64,000 nt of DNA from Diplosphaera chodatii (lineage: Eukaryota; Chlorophyta; Trebouxiophyceae; Prasiolales; Stichococcaceae), in the NCBI GenBank assembly GCA_032358165.1, contig JAALGY010000044.1, positions 434,001 to 498,000 on the forward strand. The letters run 5' to 3'. Below, piece after piece: positions 24,235-36,300 of the stretch. A program made the position numbers and the translations under genes. Within the stretch, counting starts at the first letter, position 1; the number at the start of each line of letters is the position of its first letter. Under the pieces are notes generated by a model. That model worked only from the letters and a program-made list of their open reading frames with translations. It had not been told where the DNA came from and did no database searches.

Positions 24235-25916
24235 TCATATGGCGCCGACCTCCTTCAGGGCCTCTGTGTGCCTCGGGTAGGGGTCAAATGTGCCAGCCTC
24301 CATCGCTTGCTTGCTCTGCTCGTAGAACCAGCCGTTCCGCCACTCGAACTGCGCCGTCACCAGCGGGTGCAGTGCATCAGCACCAGAAGGACCGGCTGGC
24401 ACACCGGCGTGCATGGTCTTCATGGCAGGGAGCGGCGCAGGCATCGCAGCCGCTCACCTCCTTGACAGCCGTGGGGAAGCCCGCGACAGACCGCGAGTAT
24501 GCCAGCAGCCGGGGTACCACCCCGTCGTCGAGCTTGATATCCAGCTCCGCTTGGCCGCCAGCTGCCAGCTCTTTGATGAGCTCCGACACCTGGCATCGTG
24601 CACCGTCCAGACGGCTCAGTTTTCAACTGGCAAGCATGGTATGCAACCCACTGCAAGCTGGTACGAGTGGCACTGTGCACGTGCCAGGTGCCAAAGCAGG
24701 GTGTACTTGAGGTGTATCCACTTGCAAAACAGCATCACATCTTTCGGCATCGACTCACCTCATCTGTGTGCTGTGACTCCACCTCGCCTACACTGATATT
24801 GCCATGCTTCGCCCCCACCACCATCACCGTACTGCAGGCAACACACGCATTTCGACAATATAGCAGCCGCGGCAAGCTGTCTGCTCACAGGAACAGCAGC
24901 CATCAAGCATCCCACCTGATCCAAATGAGCTTCTCGAGCATGCTTTTCTTGTACTGCTCCCTGTCCAACACCTGCACGTTTGCTCTGTCAGCTGTCACCG
25001 CACATCCAACCAAACTGAGCAACCCACCTTCCAGCAGCACACTTTGCATGCCGCAAGCTGTGCACATCACGGCAGGCAGCACCTTGCAGCTGAGGTCAGC
25101 AGTTGATAGCCGAGCCGCGAATGCCTCTGCATGCTTGCCGGTGGCTGCTGTCAGACCCTCTGGATTTGTGTCTGTTTTGCCATCAATCGGCTTGTCGCCC
25201 AGCTTGGCCACTGCAAAGTACACCAACACCTGCATCCAGTGTTGGAGCATTAGGGTTCTGATCATGGCTGCTGGGTTTCAAGAATTCCGGGGCCATACAG
25301 AGCTTCGATTGTCCGTTGAACGGGAATCGCATGCCTGTGTATTGTCACCAAGACCCTTCTCATCAAGCCAAGGCTGCAGCATGCCATTCTGGATGAACAC
25401 GAGATCTGCACACAGCACGCTTGTGAACTGCTTGCAGTTTGCTGCGTGCTATGACAACCGTAGTTTTAGGCAACAACATCAGAATGGCTATGCATCTGGC
25501 TGCAAAATTTTCTGACTCACCTTCTCGCCGATCGGGCGATGTTGCGTCTACCACACCTTGCAGGTCATTGTTGCGGGTGGCTACCACAATGGGGCCTGCT
25601 GGCCCATCAACCTTCTCTCCACGCTTGATGATCACCTGCATGCGGTGCACATAGTACCACGCAACGTCTGTCCTGCGAGTTCTGTTGCTTCTCTCTCGTA
25701 AACACCGGAGTTGAGAACACAGTATCGCACATCATCTCCGGCACCAAGATCCGCCAGCGCCTTGCCGACACGCCCACTGCCAACGATCGTGAAAGGCTGC
25801 AAGCAACCAAGTACAAGGTAGGCCAGCATGATACACGATGGTAACTGCAGCAAAGTCTATGCAGCACTCAGCGTTTCATGGAAGCCTGGCGGCGAACGCA
25901 CCTGAGATGCTGCCAT
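24235..25916 (-). CDS. Ketopantoate reductase (ApbA/PanE) family oxidoreductase
   Basis: A five-codon first exon, MAASQ (25916-25902), joins in phase to PFTIVGSGRVGKALADLG, an N-terminal Rossmann GxGxxG nucleotide-binding loop. Downstream exons add VIIKRGEKVDGPAGPIVVAT with RNNDLQGVVDAT, DLVFIQNGMLQPWLDEKGLG (the conserved QNG of KPR-like enzymes), VLVYFAVAKLGD, KSMLEKLIWI (the helix with the family lysine), MVVGAKHGNISVGEVESQH and the C-terminal helical domain SELIKELAAGG and LLAYSRSVAGFPTAVKE. The stop is TGA at 24237-24235. ApbA/PanE enzymes use NADPH to reduce ketopantoate to pantoate in vitamin B5 synthesis, but many family members act on other substrates. I assign the family firmly and the reaction only tentatively. 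No clear plastid transit peptide is visible at this start. Confidence 0.7.
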
Positions 25917-26394
25917 GCATGTAACACGTCGTGCTGCTGATCGCGTGTTGCTTGTGAACGGCACGAAGCTGTTTCTCAGGTTGCAAGATGCCTTTGCAAT
26001 TAATGCTGTATGATATTGTCTGCAGATCACCGGAGAAGTGCGCGCAGCTGAGGTGTGAGCAGCAACCGGCAGCACACGATCGGCCACTGTGCGCACGACC
26101 GACGGAACAGCCGCTGCCATGCTTATTGTGCAACAGCTGTGGCAAGGCACGTTGCAAGAGCACGATCTGGATCATTGCATGCGGTAGTGTCGTTTCTGGC
26201 TAGCGATTCGCTGCAGGGTGGTGATTACCCAGGGCCTCAGCACCTCTTTGCTCACAATGCAAGTTTTCGCCCTAGTCCTAGCTCACAATCATCGCCAAGC
26301 ACCGTGATTGCTGATAGCCATCGGCAAGCGCAGCGTGCGCAGGCTGCCAAGACTAGTGATTGCCTTTGCATCTGCACTACATTGCAAACCAGGC
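25917..26394. promoter_or_regulatory. Divergent promoter region between KPR-like gene and UFD1
   Basis: About 480 bases between divergent starts. It is lower in GC than the flanking exons and has no recognisable coding exon, TATA box or RNA gene. Confidence 0.35.
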
Positions 26395-28496
26395 ATGTTT
26401 GGTTTCTTTAATCATGGCCTTGGGCCGATGGCCCACTTTGAAGCCAACTATCGGGCATATCCAGTAAGCTTCATCGACAAGTTGGACGCCGAAAACGGCG
26501 ACAAAGTCTTTCTACCACCCTCAGCGCTGGACAGACTCTGTGAGCTCCTCGCCAGGACTTCGAATCGTGAAACATATATGATTTGCTGCAACATTCAACT
26601 GTATTGTTGTAACACATGCACATCACGGCAACGACATGCGTGGCTTGCTTCGCTGATGTTTGCATCTGCTGCTGTTCACTCCGTGCCACCTAGTTCCCGG
26701 CACATTCCGCCAGACTTCCTGAGTTGGCAATGACAGATCTTTCGCATTGACTCGGGACTGACGTGTTGAATGAGTGTTACACGCAGCGTCTATGAACGTG
26801 GAGTATCCTATGCTTTTCAACGTCACCAACCGTCAGACAAGCCGCGACACGCACTGTGGCGTTCTGGAGTTCATTGCCGAGGAGGGTGTGATCTACATGC
26901 CCTACTGGGTGAGCTTGGGCTTGTGTCCCATCCTTCTATACATGCTGGCACTATCACCCAGCAAGCGCTCTTGCAGTGAGGCATCGTTGGGCTACTGCAC
27001 GGCTACCACATGTTGAACCTTGCTGATCCTATGTCTGCAGATGATGCAAAACTTGGTGCTGCAAGAGGGTGACGTGGTGAAGGTGAGCATTCACTCTCGT
27101 CAGCATGGGTTTACTGCATCAAATGCGGCATGGTTTCCTCGAACTACCCCCAGCTTGGCAGAGCCTCAGGCATGGATGCGATGCAAACGTGGTGCAGGTG
27201 CGGAACGTGTCATTGCCAAAGGGCACATACGTGAAGCTGCAACCACACACAACCGACTTCATCAACATTTCAAACCCCAAGGCGGTGCTGGAGACTACGC
27301 TGCGAGGGTACACTGGACAGATCCCTCTGAGAATTCGTGGCACAGCATGGCTGGATCTGCAGTACTGCATCCACAACATGCTGCTTAGGTTGCGCACATC
27401 AGCAATCAGTGTTGCGCCTGTGTGCAGGTACACATGCCTGACGGTGGGTGATGCCATATGTGTATACTACAACAACCGCAAGTACTTCATCGATGTGGTG
27501 GAGGCCAAGCCTGCGCCCGCCATATCGGTCATCGAGACAGACTGCGAGGTGCCCTGCACCAGCGCCTGAATCCGCATGTTTGTCTGCAGCCGCGGTGTGC
27601 TTTCTAGCACGACCTCGATCCAGCATGTGGGCACGTTCGCTCAGTCGCTGCCTGTTTCCGAGCTGCAGGTCGACTTTGCACAGCCGCTGGACTACGTGGA
27701 GCCTGTTCGGGAGCCGCCAAAGGCCACCCCGACACCAGCAACAGGTCCGTTGGGCTGGCACGTAAGAGCAGGAACAGGCATGCACTCATGATACAGAGCG
27801 GAGGACATTGCCGTCCTACCGTCTGACGTGTGACCTGGGACATCATTATCCCTTACAGATGCAGCCGGGCCATCGACGTCAGCAGCCGAGCCGGAGGCGC
27901 CTGAGGAGCCCAAGTTCCTAGCATTCGCCGGCTCGGGGCGGCGGCTGGACGGCAAGGCGCCGAAGCACGAAGCGCAGCCGCTCGCCGTGCCGCTCAACCA
28001 GTACAAAGGTCGGCCGCGGCCGTGCGGGCATGTCGCTGGAGTGCCACAATGGTGCAGAGCAGCATGCGCACACCGTTGTTGCCTGCTTCCGATGCTCGTT
28101 CTGGGTGCTTAGCGGGCATCGTGCCTTCAGGTGGATGGCGTACAGCAGCAGAAACTGCAGCAGCGACCGTCGGAGGGCCAGAGACGGATGCGAAGGCAGC
28201 GCACGCAGCTGGTGCAGGTATGGGCCGCCTATGCTGTGCTGCGGTTCCTGTTGCGTGCTGCTTGTTACGCACTCACAGCAAGGCGAGACACCCTCAAAAT
28301 CAGCTCCAGTCGTATCTAGCTTCATGTAGGAGCTGATGGCAAGCGGACGGGCAAGGTGGTGTTTGGCGGCGGCAACCGGCTGACGGCCAAGAAGGACAAG
28401 CCGAAGCCGTCACCCAAGCCGAAGGAGGAGGAGAAGAAGGACGATGACGCCTCGAGGTTCACGGCCTTCGGCGGCAAGCCCAACAAACTCCGATGA
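26395..28496 (+). CDS. UFD1: Ubiquitin fusion degradation protein 1 (UFD1), CDC48/p97 cofactor
   Basis: The product begins MFGFFNHG, then [15 protein letters not shown] and [12 protein letters not shown]. The first intron (after CTC T) joins in phase to [15 protein letters not shown]. The highly conserved UFD1 core follows: [99 protein letters not shown] and [11 protein letters not shown]. The C-terminal part is variable and charged, as usual, with [13 protein letters not shown] and a lysine-rich tail ending FGGKPNKLR before the TGA at 28494-28496. UFD1 pairs with NPL4 as the substrate adaptor of the CDC48 ATPase, pulling ubiquitylated proteins from complexes and from the ER membrane for proteasomal degradation. 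All core blocks are present, so the gene looks functional. Confidence 0.95.
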
Positions 28497-28830
28497 CAGC
28501 CGCCCCGTGCAGGCTGGACTGGCTAGCGTTCATGCTAGCTTCTTGCCAGGAATAGAGTACGGGTAACATTGTACCAGCAAGCCACCTCGGATCAACGTGA
28601 GCCATGTAAACTTCAGTGCGTTGCTGTGCGCTGCAACATAGGCCCAAGCGCCTGCATAGTTCACTGCACTTGCACCACACGGTTCTCACACTGTGCTTTC
28701 TAGTGACAACCAACCCGGCACGGATCGCCAGCCTCGAGTATACAAGGAAAGAGAACGTCTGTTATTGCAAGTATGCTGGCAGCGTAAGTACGCGGCTCCC
28801 CGCCCATCTGTGGTGCCGAGTGTCTCAAAG
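28497..28830. promoter_or_regulatory. Spacer between UFD1 and GH1 gene
   Basis: This 334-base gap between tandem plus-strand genes contains the UFD1 3' UTR with a TGTAA signal, and the presumed GH1 promoter. No TATA box is evident. Confidence 0.35.
28605..28609 (+). terminator. Candidate TGTAA polyadenylation signal for UFD1
   Basis: TGTAA lies 108 bases after the UFD1 stop. TGTAA is the established chlorophyte poly(A) signal, but a five-base motif is weak evidence alone. Confidence 0.4.
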
Positions 28831-31800
28831 ATGGCAGCTGACAAAACATCAGCCAAGAAGCTGACGGGCGCAGAGAAGAATCAGGGAGACCACAAGGATG
28901 TGTCCATCATCTTCCCTCCCACCTTCCTCTGCGGTGAGAGATGCTGTCATTGTGGTGCAGCAAGCTGTCAGTATGGCATCACTCCATCACTCAAACAATG
29001 TTACCTCTCACTGCAGGCACCGCCATCAACGTCTTTCAGAACTCGGGTGCGCCGCAGATGCAAGGTGTCTACGGCTGTTCCATGCAGGCCGTGCGCAATC
29101 AACAAAAATCGTTACGGCAATTGCAGGTGACGAAAACACAAACTGGGCCTGGTTCGAAAAGCAGAAAAAGATTGAGACCAACCTGCGGCTTCGCTTCTCA
29201 CTTGGCGCTGTGGATGATCTGGATGGCCTGAACGAGAATCACAATGCTTTCACAGAGACCAGGTGAGCAGATAATGGTACCTGCAGTGTCACAATGATGT
29301 GGCGGGCATGCTGTTTTCTGGGCATCATGCCGTGGCAGGGTGTCGGCAGCGTGCGATGTTGTGAGAGTGCAGGTGGGAGAAGCTTGGGCCATCGGTCATC
29401 GAGAAGGGATACAAAATCGGCTGCAGCTCAGACTTCTGGAACCGCTATGAGGAGGACATCGGCATCGCGAAGGATCTGGGTGAGCAGATGCCCACTGCAG
29501 GCGCTCAACTCGGCGTGCACCTGACAGCAGCATCGACACGCCACCAGCTTCGAACTACCCGGATGTCATGTGCGCAGGTTGCAACAGCTTCCGGCTGTCG
29601 CTGGAGTGGAGCCGCATCTTCCCGCAGCGCGGCGTCATTGACCAGTCCGCCGTGGACCGCTACCACCAGATGTTCGACGCGCTGGACAGGTGCGGCCGTC
29701 AGCCAGGGTCGTCAACGGGCCATGCTGCATGTCCATGAACACCTGCGGGGCTGTGGACTGCAGACGCCTGCCCCCGTGGCGGGGAAGGGTGGCTGCGAAG
29801 CATGCTGCTCGGACACTCCTTGTGACACGTGCAGCACGTCCACCATGTTCTCACACAGAAGTAAAACACGCCATGCAGGGCGAACATGGAGAGCAATGTG
29901 ACCCTGTACTGGTTCGTGTTGCCCAAGTGGTTCATGGACATGGGCGGTTTCGAGAAGGAGGAGAACATCGCCGAGTTTGTCAACTGGGCCCGCGTCGCGT
30001 TTGAGCTGTTTGGTGAGTGAATGCCGAACCTTATCGTTGTCTGCGCTGGTGTTGTCACAGCAGAGGGACACGGTTCCAGACATGTCATGAGCGTGCTTGA
30101 ATTTCCCTGAAGCCAGCATATGGTCTCAAAGCACATGCAGTCCTGCGGATGTGTATGATGCAGGCAGCATGTCTTGCCTGAGCAAGGCCAGCTGGGCAGC
30201 AAGCCGACAGCGGTAATTTGTGCACTGCAGGCAAGCGGTCGAAGCTTTGGGCGACCATCAATGAGCCGGCTGTGTCAGCGATGTGCGGCTACATCGTTGG
30301 CAATCACCCACCCGGCAACAAGGGCCGCTTCAAGGTGTGTCGAGGCCGCTACAACAACCCAGCACTGCATGCTGCCTTGCATGCAGCGCTCACTGGTGCA
30401 ACTGCACATGTCCTGTAGGGTGCAGCTATGTGTTGAGCGCAGTGACACGTCCTGCGGCTGCCAAGTCGCGGCCATAACAAGCAGACACTCATGGCAGGGA
30501 AGACTGCACAGCGTCGTGTAAAAGTGCGCTTTCATCCTGCAGATGGCGGGCACGGTGCTGTGCAACATCATGCGGGGGCACAAGCAGGTGTACGACACGA
30601 TCAAGTCGATGCCTGGGGGCGAGACCACCGCGGTGGGCATCGTGCACAACGTGTTCTGGCTGGAGCCCAAGGGCGAGGGTCTGCTGTACGCGCACGTCAG
30701 GTGACACAGCAGGACAGCAAACCTCCGTCATTGGCTCATCACCAGCTCAGCTGTGTAACAGTGCGCATCAGAGGCATGAGGTCTGTCCATGCCCAGCGGC
30801 TCCACCCAGCCTGGCACGTCTGCTCGCGTGCTGCAAGCGCGACCTCGGAACATCTGGTGGCCAAACTCCTGTGTTTCAATGGCAGGGCGGTGCTGGGCGT
30901 GGCAAACCAGGTGTGGGCGAACGAGGTGGTGATGGACTACCTGCGGGAGGGGCGGTTTGAGTACTCCACCCCCGTCCCCGGCCAGAGCAACGTCAAATAC
31001 GTGGTGGGTGGTCGACGTGCGCACCCGGGGCCGTGTGTGTGGTGCTGTATTTACTCAGCATGGCTGTGGCACAGTGTGTGTGCTGACTGGGTTGGGATCC
31101 CATTGCAGGAGCCAGACGGCAAGCCAGGCAACGACTTCATCGGGCTCAACCACTATGCCAGGTACTATCATCCAAGAGCATGACACTATGCCCCTCTTGA
31201 GCATTAAGCGATGAGAACAGCAACAGCAGCAGCAACAGCCAGCGTCAATTGCGATGCCCGGGGAGGGGTGCAGCAAGCAGTGTTGGTGGCTGCGCAGGGC
31301 AGTGGTAAACTGGATGCTGCAGCCTGACACCAAGGGCGAGAAGGGCGGCCTCAGCCAGATGGTGCGCCGCCTATTGCAGCTATGAGCAAACCGTTGGCAT
31401 TGTCACAACCTGGCATCCACGACATGTCACATGTCCTTCTTCACCTGATGCAAGGGCACGGGCGTGCCAGCAGACGAGCCTCATCTATGTACCGCTAGCT
31501 GATTGTTGGCAGCGCTGTGCAGGACTACCCGGTGTACCCGCCCAGCCTGTACCGCGCAATCAGCTACGTATCAACCCTGGGCGTGCCCATCTACATCATG
31601 GAGAACGGCATCCCGACCGCCAAGGACGACCCCTCCCGCAAGCGCTGGATCATGGGCTGCCTGCAGCAGGTGCGAGGATACGCCGTCCCGCAAACTTCGC
31701 CATCTGCCTGGTGTACACATTCAGTGCTCAGGAACCCCAGGCATCACCTCACCACTACTGCTACCCCACGCCAACGCAGCATGACATGGAGGATAGTGGA

Positions 31801-32881
31801 CCGGACAAAACCATTCTGCAGCTGTGTTGGCACAACTGCTATGCTGCCGCAGGTGAAAAACGCCATTGACGACGGCTACGATGTGCGCGGCTACATGTAC
31901 TGGACGCTCATCGACAACTTCGAGTGGAACTTCGCCTGGGTGCGCCATCCCTGCGATCTTCCTGCACTTTTTGGGACAGTTTGCCATGGGCCTGGCTCAC
32001 CTTGGCTCTGCTGCTGCTGCAGATCCTGCAGTTCGGGCTGTACGAGTTCATCCCAGAAGAGGGCAACCCCGGCGGCGTGCGCAAGATCAAGAAGGGCAGT
32101 GAGGTGCACACCGGCTGCAGCTTGGTCCCAGATGTTGTCCACTGCCTGGGTCGGCATGCCAGGCTGTTGTCCAGCTTGGAAGGCTGCGTATGCTTGCCTG
32201 CTTGACGACCGGGTGCAACTGGCGTCACTCACCCGTGCTGATGGCAGTGGTGGACAACACCTGGTGCGCAGGCGCTGAGGGAGTGGTACGAGAAGGAGGG
32301 CCCCGCCATGACGAAGCTGCTGCAGGAGCGGGTCGGGCAGAAGGGGGACCCCATTCCCGGTGATCAGCCCGGGTAGCAGCTTCCTAGCAGCCACCAGCTT
32401 GCCTGCTGGTCCCACTCAGGAGCACCACTGACGCACAGGCAGACGAAATTCGCAGAGCCGTCTGCGAGGGCACCCTCCCTTCAGGGTATGGCATCACGCT
32501 GGCGCTGCTTGTGCTACTGTGCTTACTGGTCTGCTCCGCCGCCCGCAGTCAAGCCGGAGGCGGAGCGTCGGCGGCTGGAGGAGATGCGCGAGCGGCAGTT
32601 CCTCAAGGAGCAGGGCGTGGAGGAGGCGGACCTCCCCAAGCTTATCAGCCAGGCGGTGGGTGTCTCGATGACAAAACCAAAAGAACAGTGTCTCCAATCA
32701 CTGTTAACGGTTCCTCGTTGGCGCGACACATCCCCTGCGTGTGCACAGCAGGAGGGAACGCTGTGCAGATGCACGATGCCAGGCCTGGCTCCCCCGTCCG
32801 CTGCAGGACCCGGCAGAGCACGGCATCAATGGCGTGCGGTACCAGCACACGGAGATGGACCACCCCAGCGCCACATCCTGA
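28831..32881 (+). CDS. Glycoside hydrolase family 1 beta-glucosidase
   Basis: The ATG at 28831 gives MAADKTSAKK, then IIFPPTFLCGTA (start of the GH1 barrel), DFWNRYEEDIGIAKDLG and NSFRLSLEWSRIFPQRG. The acid/base motif is LWATINEPAV (Glu of NEP) and the nucleophile motif is VPIYIMENGIP (Glu of ENG). The glycone-site block is YMYWTLIDNFEWNFAW, followed by FGLYEF. The reading frame does not end after the barrel. A phase-1 intron after GDPIP joins an extension with RRLEEMRERQFLKEQGVEEA, and a last exon ends HTEMDHPSATS, then TGA at 32879-32881. GH1 enzymes hydrolyse beta-glucosides or beta-galactosides by a retaining mechanism; the exact sugar is not predictable here. No signal peptide is evident, so a cytosolic enzyme is likely. 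It is not SFR2-like: the barrel blocks resemble ordinary microbial or animal beta-glucosidases. Confidence 0.87.
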
Positions 32882-33359
32882 GGACGCAGCAGCTCCCTGC
32901 CACTGGGTACTTGTTTAGTCTAGTAGCGGTGGCTGAGCATGGCATCTTGGCTGCAGATTTGTCACATTAACACAACATACTGGCCAGCCATGCAGCCACA
33001 GTCAGCATGATAGTCATGGCGCGCACAGAGTGCGCTGCACAATTTGATGCTTTGAGTATCCATTTCGGCACAATGTCGTTGGCGACAGTCGTTCGGCTTT
33101 TCATGTCACACTCAGGCGAGGGTCGCTATTGCATAATGAGCAGCATTCAGGAACGTTCAGAGCATTCAGCAAGGCGGTTTGGCCTGGCGTATGCAACAGT
33201 CTTACTCGGTCATTCGTTTTACACCGGCTATCAGACTATCAGGGCACATGACAGCAATGCCAATCTGTTCACGCTGCCGCTGCTGTCCCTTGATCACCCA
33301 GATGTCTATAAGTGCTATCAAGCCCCGAGCACACCATCATTCCAGCAAAACCCCCCGCA
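32882..33359. other. Convergent 3' region between GH1 and glucosidase II beta genes
   Basis: About 480 bases between converging stops, consistent with two 3' UTRs. The minus-strand TGTAA signal at 33223-33219 suits the glucosidase II beta transcript. No gene is seen. Confidence 0.4.
33219..33223 (-). terminator. Candidate TGTAA polyadenylation signal for glucosidase II beta
   Basis: Minus-strand TGTAA about 140 bases downstream of the KDEL-TGA end of the glucosidase II beta gene. Confidence 0.4.
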
Positions 33360-36300
33360 TCAGAGCTCGTCCTTGCCGATGCTGTCGAGCTCCGCCTGCG
33401 CTGCGTCTGCCTCGGTCTGCCACTGGTCCTGCAGACACAGCCACTGCTCAAAGGAAACCTTCATCAATCAAGCGGCACCAATCATGACACAGGAGCTGAA
33501 GCCTGACCACCGTTACCATATGCCATGTAGTGCCCAACATTGCAGCGGCCGCCGAGGCGCTTATGAGCAAGCAGCAAAAACCCATGCACACAAAGACATC
33601 TGCATGACTCGTTCTGCACCTGGAGCGCCTTTGTGCACAGGCTGGGCGTCGCCAGCTTTGCGGCATACACGCAGCGGCTGGGCTCGCTGATGGCGGACAA
33701 GCTTTCTTTCGCCCCACAGTTCAGCTGCACCTATTGTGTGCAGGCAGTAGGGTTCTTTGTAAGAGCACGCTGGAATACTGCTCAGGTGCAGTACATGGCT
33801 CGCACGCATCGTCCGGGACAGCAAACCATGCGGCAGACCTGAGTCAGCAGAGGCTGAGCAGCTCACAGATGCTGCAGGATGCATGGGTATACTGTTGTGC
33901 GCCAAACAAAATATATGACCGCTGGCAGATTACCTTAATGCTGCGTGCTGGGCCCGACCAACAGGCAGCGCCGTGCTCAAAGGCCATGGCACTGTAGTCA
34001 CCCTCAAAGCGCTGGAAGCTCCCCAGACTGCAGGAATGCGACTGCTCATGCTCAGCACGTCCAACAGTTTGCCAAAATCCTCATGGTGACGCGAGCGCAT
34101 GCAAGATGTAGCCTGTTGACAGCAGCCTTAGCTGGTGCAATAGTTTTGGCAATGTGGCACATACCATGGCAAGCAGTGGCCATACCTGGTGCTGCTGCTG
34201 CCCTCCTTTTGGGCGGCACTGCCGAAAGGACACACTTCATAGGTGTACTTCTCAGCAGTTGCTGTGAAGCATTGTCCCTGCACATGCAGCGCAGCCGGTC
34301 TACTTAGCATGCAGCAGTGTCGCATGGAATTGCATGAAATTGCACCGACAAGTCTGCAACCCTATGTGCGACAGCAAGGTGTGCTGGCCCTGGATCTACT
34401 AAGCAACTTTATAGCGGGCTGTCAATCCTGCTGACGATGCAGCCACAACACCCTACCTCAAGGGCCAGGAAGGCGTCGTCGGGCCCGTAGTCCTTTTGCA
34501 GCTGCTCCTGCAGCTCCCGCAGCTCCCGCTGCGCCTCAGACAGCCGGTCGGACTTGGCGGACCAGGCGTCGCGCGCTTTCTTCGCCGCCGCCTCCAGCCG
34601 CTCCAGCTCTGCTGTCTCCACTGCAGGGATGCAGTCAGCACATTGGCGCCCTGCTGGATCATCGGATATATTGATGCCCTTTTGGCACTCTCTCCTTTCG
34701 ACTAGAGTCTCCTAGGCAGCCGGTCAGTCCTGCACACTGCCTGTTGTGCAGCATCCACAATACCCGACGCAACGCCAGTGAAGTTCACCTGGCTTTTTGA
34801 CAAGCAGGCCCATGAGCCAGTTGATGCCCTTCGCCACAGGGCCGCCCAGGCCAGGCTTCAGCGTGGGCATCGGCTGCTGCGCTGCAGCCGCTGCGTCCTG
34901 CTGCAGGGCCTCCTGCGGGACAAACACTAGGTTTTGCCAGGCAGACCTGACGGTGGCGTACAGCATGCAGCTGCAGTGTGCTGCAGCCATGGCATATTAT
35001 CCATGACAGTTTGCCAGATGTAGTTTCGTACTTCCTCAGCTGCTTCCTCCTCGTCTGTCTCAATTTCCCCCTCTGGCTCCGCCGCCTCTGCTTCCGCTTC
35101 CTCTGTGTCCGCATCTGCTGCCTCCGGCTCAGCGGCTTCGCCGCTGCCCTCTGCATCTGAGCCGCCGTCATCGGACTTCACCCACTGCGACATGCGTTCC
35201 TGCGCTAGCTCCTCGTCTGTCTTCTGCGTCTGCTCTGGTGGTGCGTCCCCCTGCACCGGGTGTGTTGAGTGTGAGTGGACTAACAACACCATCAGAGAGG
35301 CTGCAATGAAGCAGGGCTGTGTTGAGCGCTGAGGATCTGAGCTGGTTCACTGCTTGCCTTATCTTCGGCTGCTGCCTGGATGTCTTCAAGCGTCTTGCCC
35401 TGCTTTGCGAGTGCTTCCTGCATCAGGAGATTGGCCTTCGCCAATGCCTGCACAATACAATTCGAAGCAGTTCGCTTGTTTGGGTGCTGCTGCAAGCCTG
35501 GTGTAGTGTTGGCCAATATCTCAGTGCATGTTTGATCTCTGAGTGAAAATGCTGGGGCTTCGGACTGCATTGTGGGCAAGCTCACATCCGGATCGCTGTC
35601 CACATGGACCCGGCCGCTGGCACCCGCTGCAAGCTCAGCAGTCCTGGCGCCAGCATTGGGGTCTGCATCCCCGTCAGCAGCTGCTGCCGCTTGGGCAGAT
35701 GCAGCCTGCAGAGCGGGGCACACTTGGGGGATTGATGCCCATCTGCAGGTTGATGCCCTATTTGCTCGGCTGTTGAATGCTGTAGGTGAGATAGCCTCTA
35801 ACATGCTGTCCACTCACACACGGCAGCAACACGCAAAGAGCCCCACGCCCACCTTCTTTGCTTCCGCATCTGCCATGATCTCCTCCGCTGTCCTGCCAAG
35901 TGCCTTCTGCATGGCTTCGTTGGCCTTCTGCAGCGCCTGTTACAACAGAAAGCTGCAACTGATGAGTGTCAGCATGCAGGCCCTACCACAAACGATCCCT
36001 GAACAGGTACAACCCGTAGTTGGCCAGCTAGACTCGCCGAGGCATAGTTGTCGCACTCACATCAGCAGAGGTGTCGATGTTCACGCCCGGCCCGGCCGCT
36101 GCCTGCTCCGGTGACACCATCTGCTGCTCAGCCCCGCTCGCGGCAGTGGGCTCCTCTTCTGCATCGCCGCCGTGCTGCCGCAGGCGCTGCGACAGCGGCT
36201 GAGCGAGCTTGCTGGCCTCGTCCGCTGCATGCTGGTCCTGCTGCTCTTGCGGCGCCGCCGCCTGCGCCTTCTGTATGAGACACATGCCCATGCTGGCCGT

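Noticed and set aside
28831..32881. SFR2-type galactolipid galactosyltransferase
   Set aside because: The barrel motifs (LWATINEPAV, IYIMENGIP, NFEWNFAW) match ordinary GH1 beta-glucosidases; the SFR2 N-terminal membrane anchor and its diagnostic blocks are absent.
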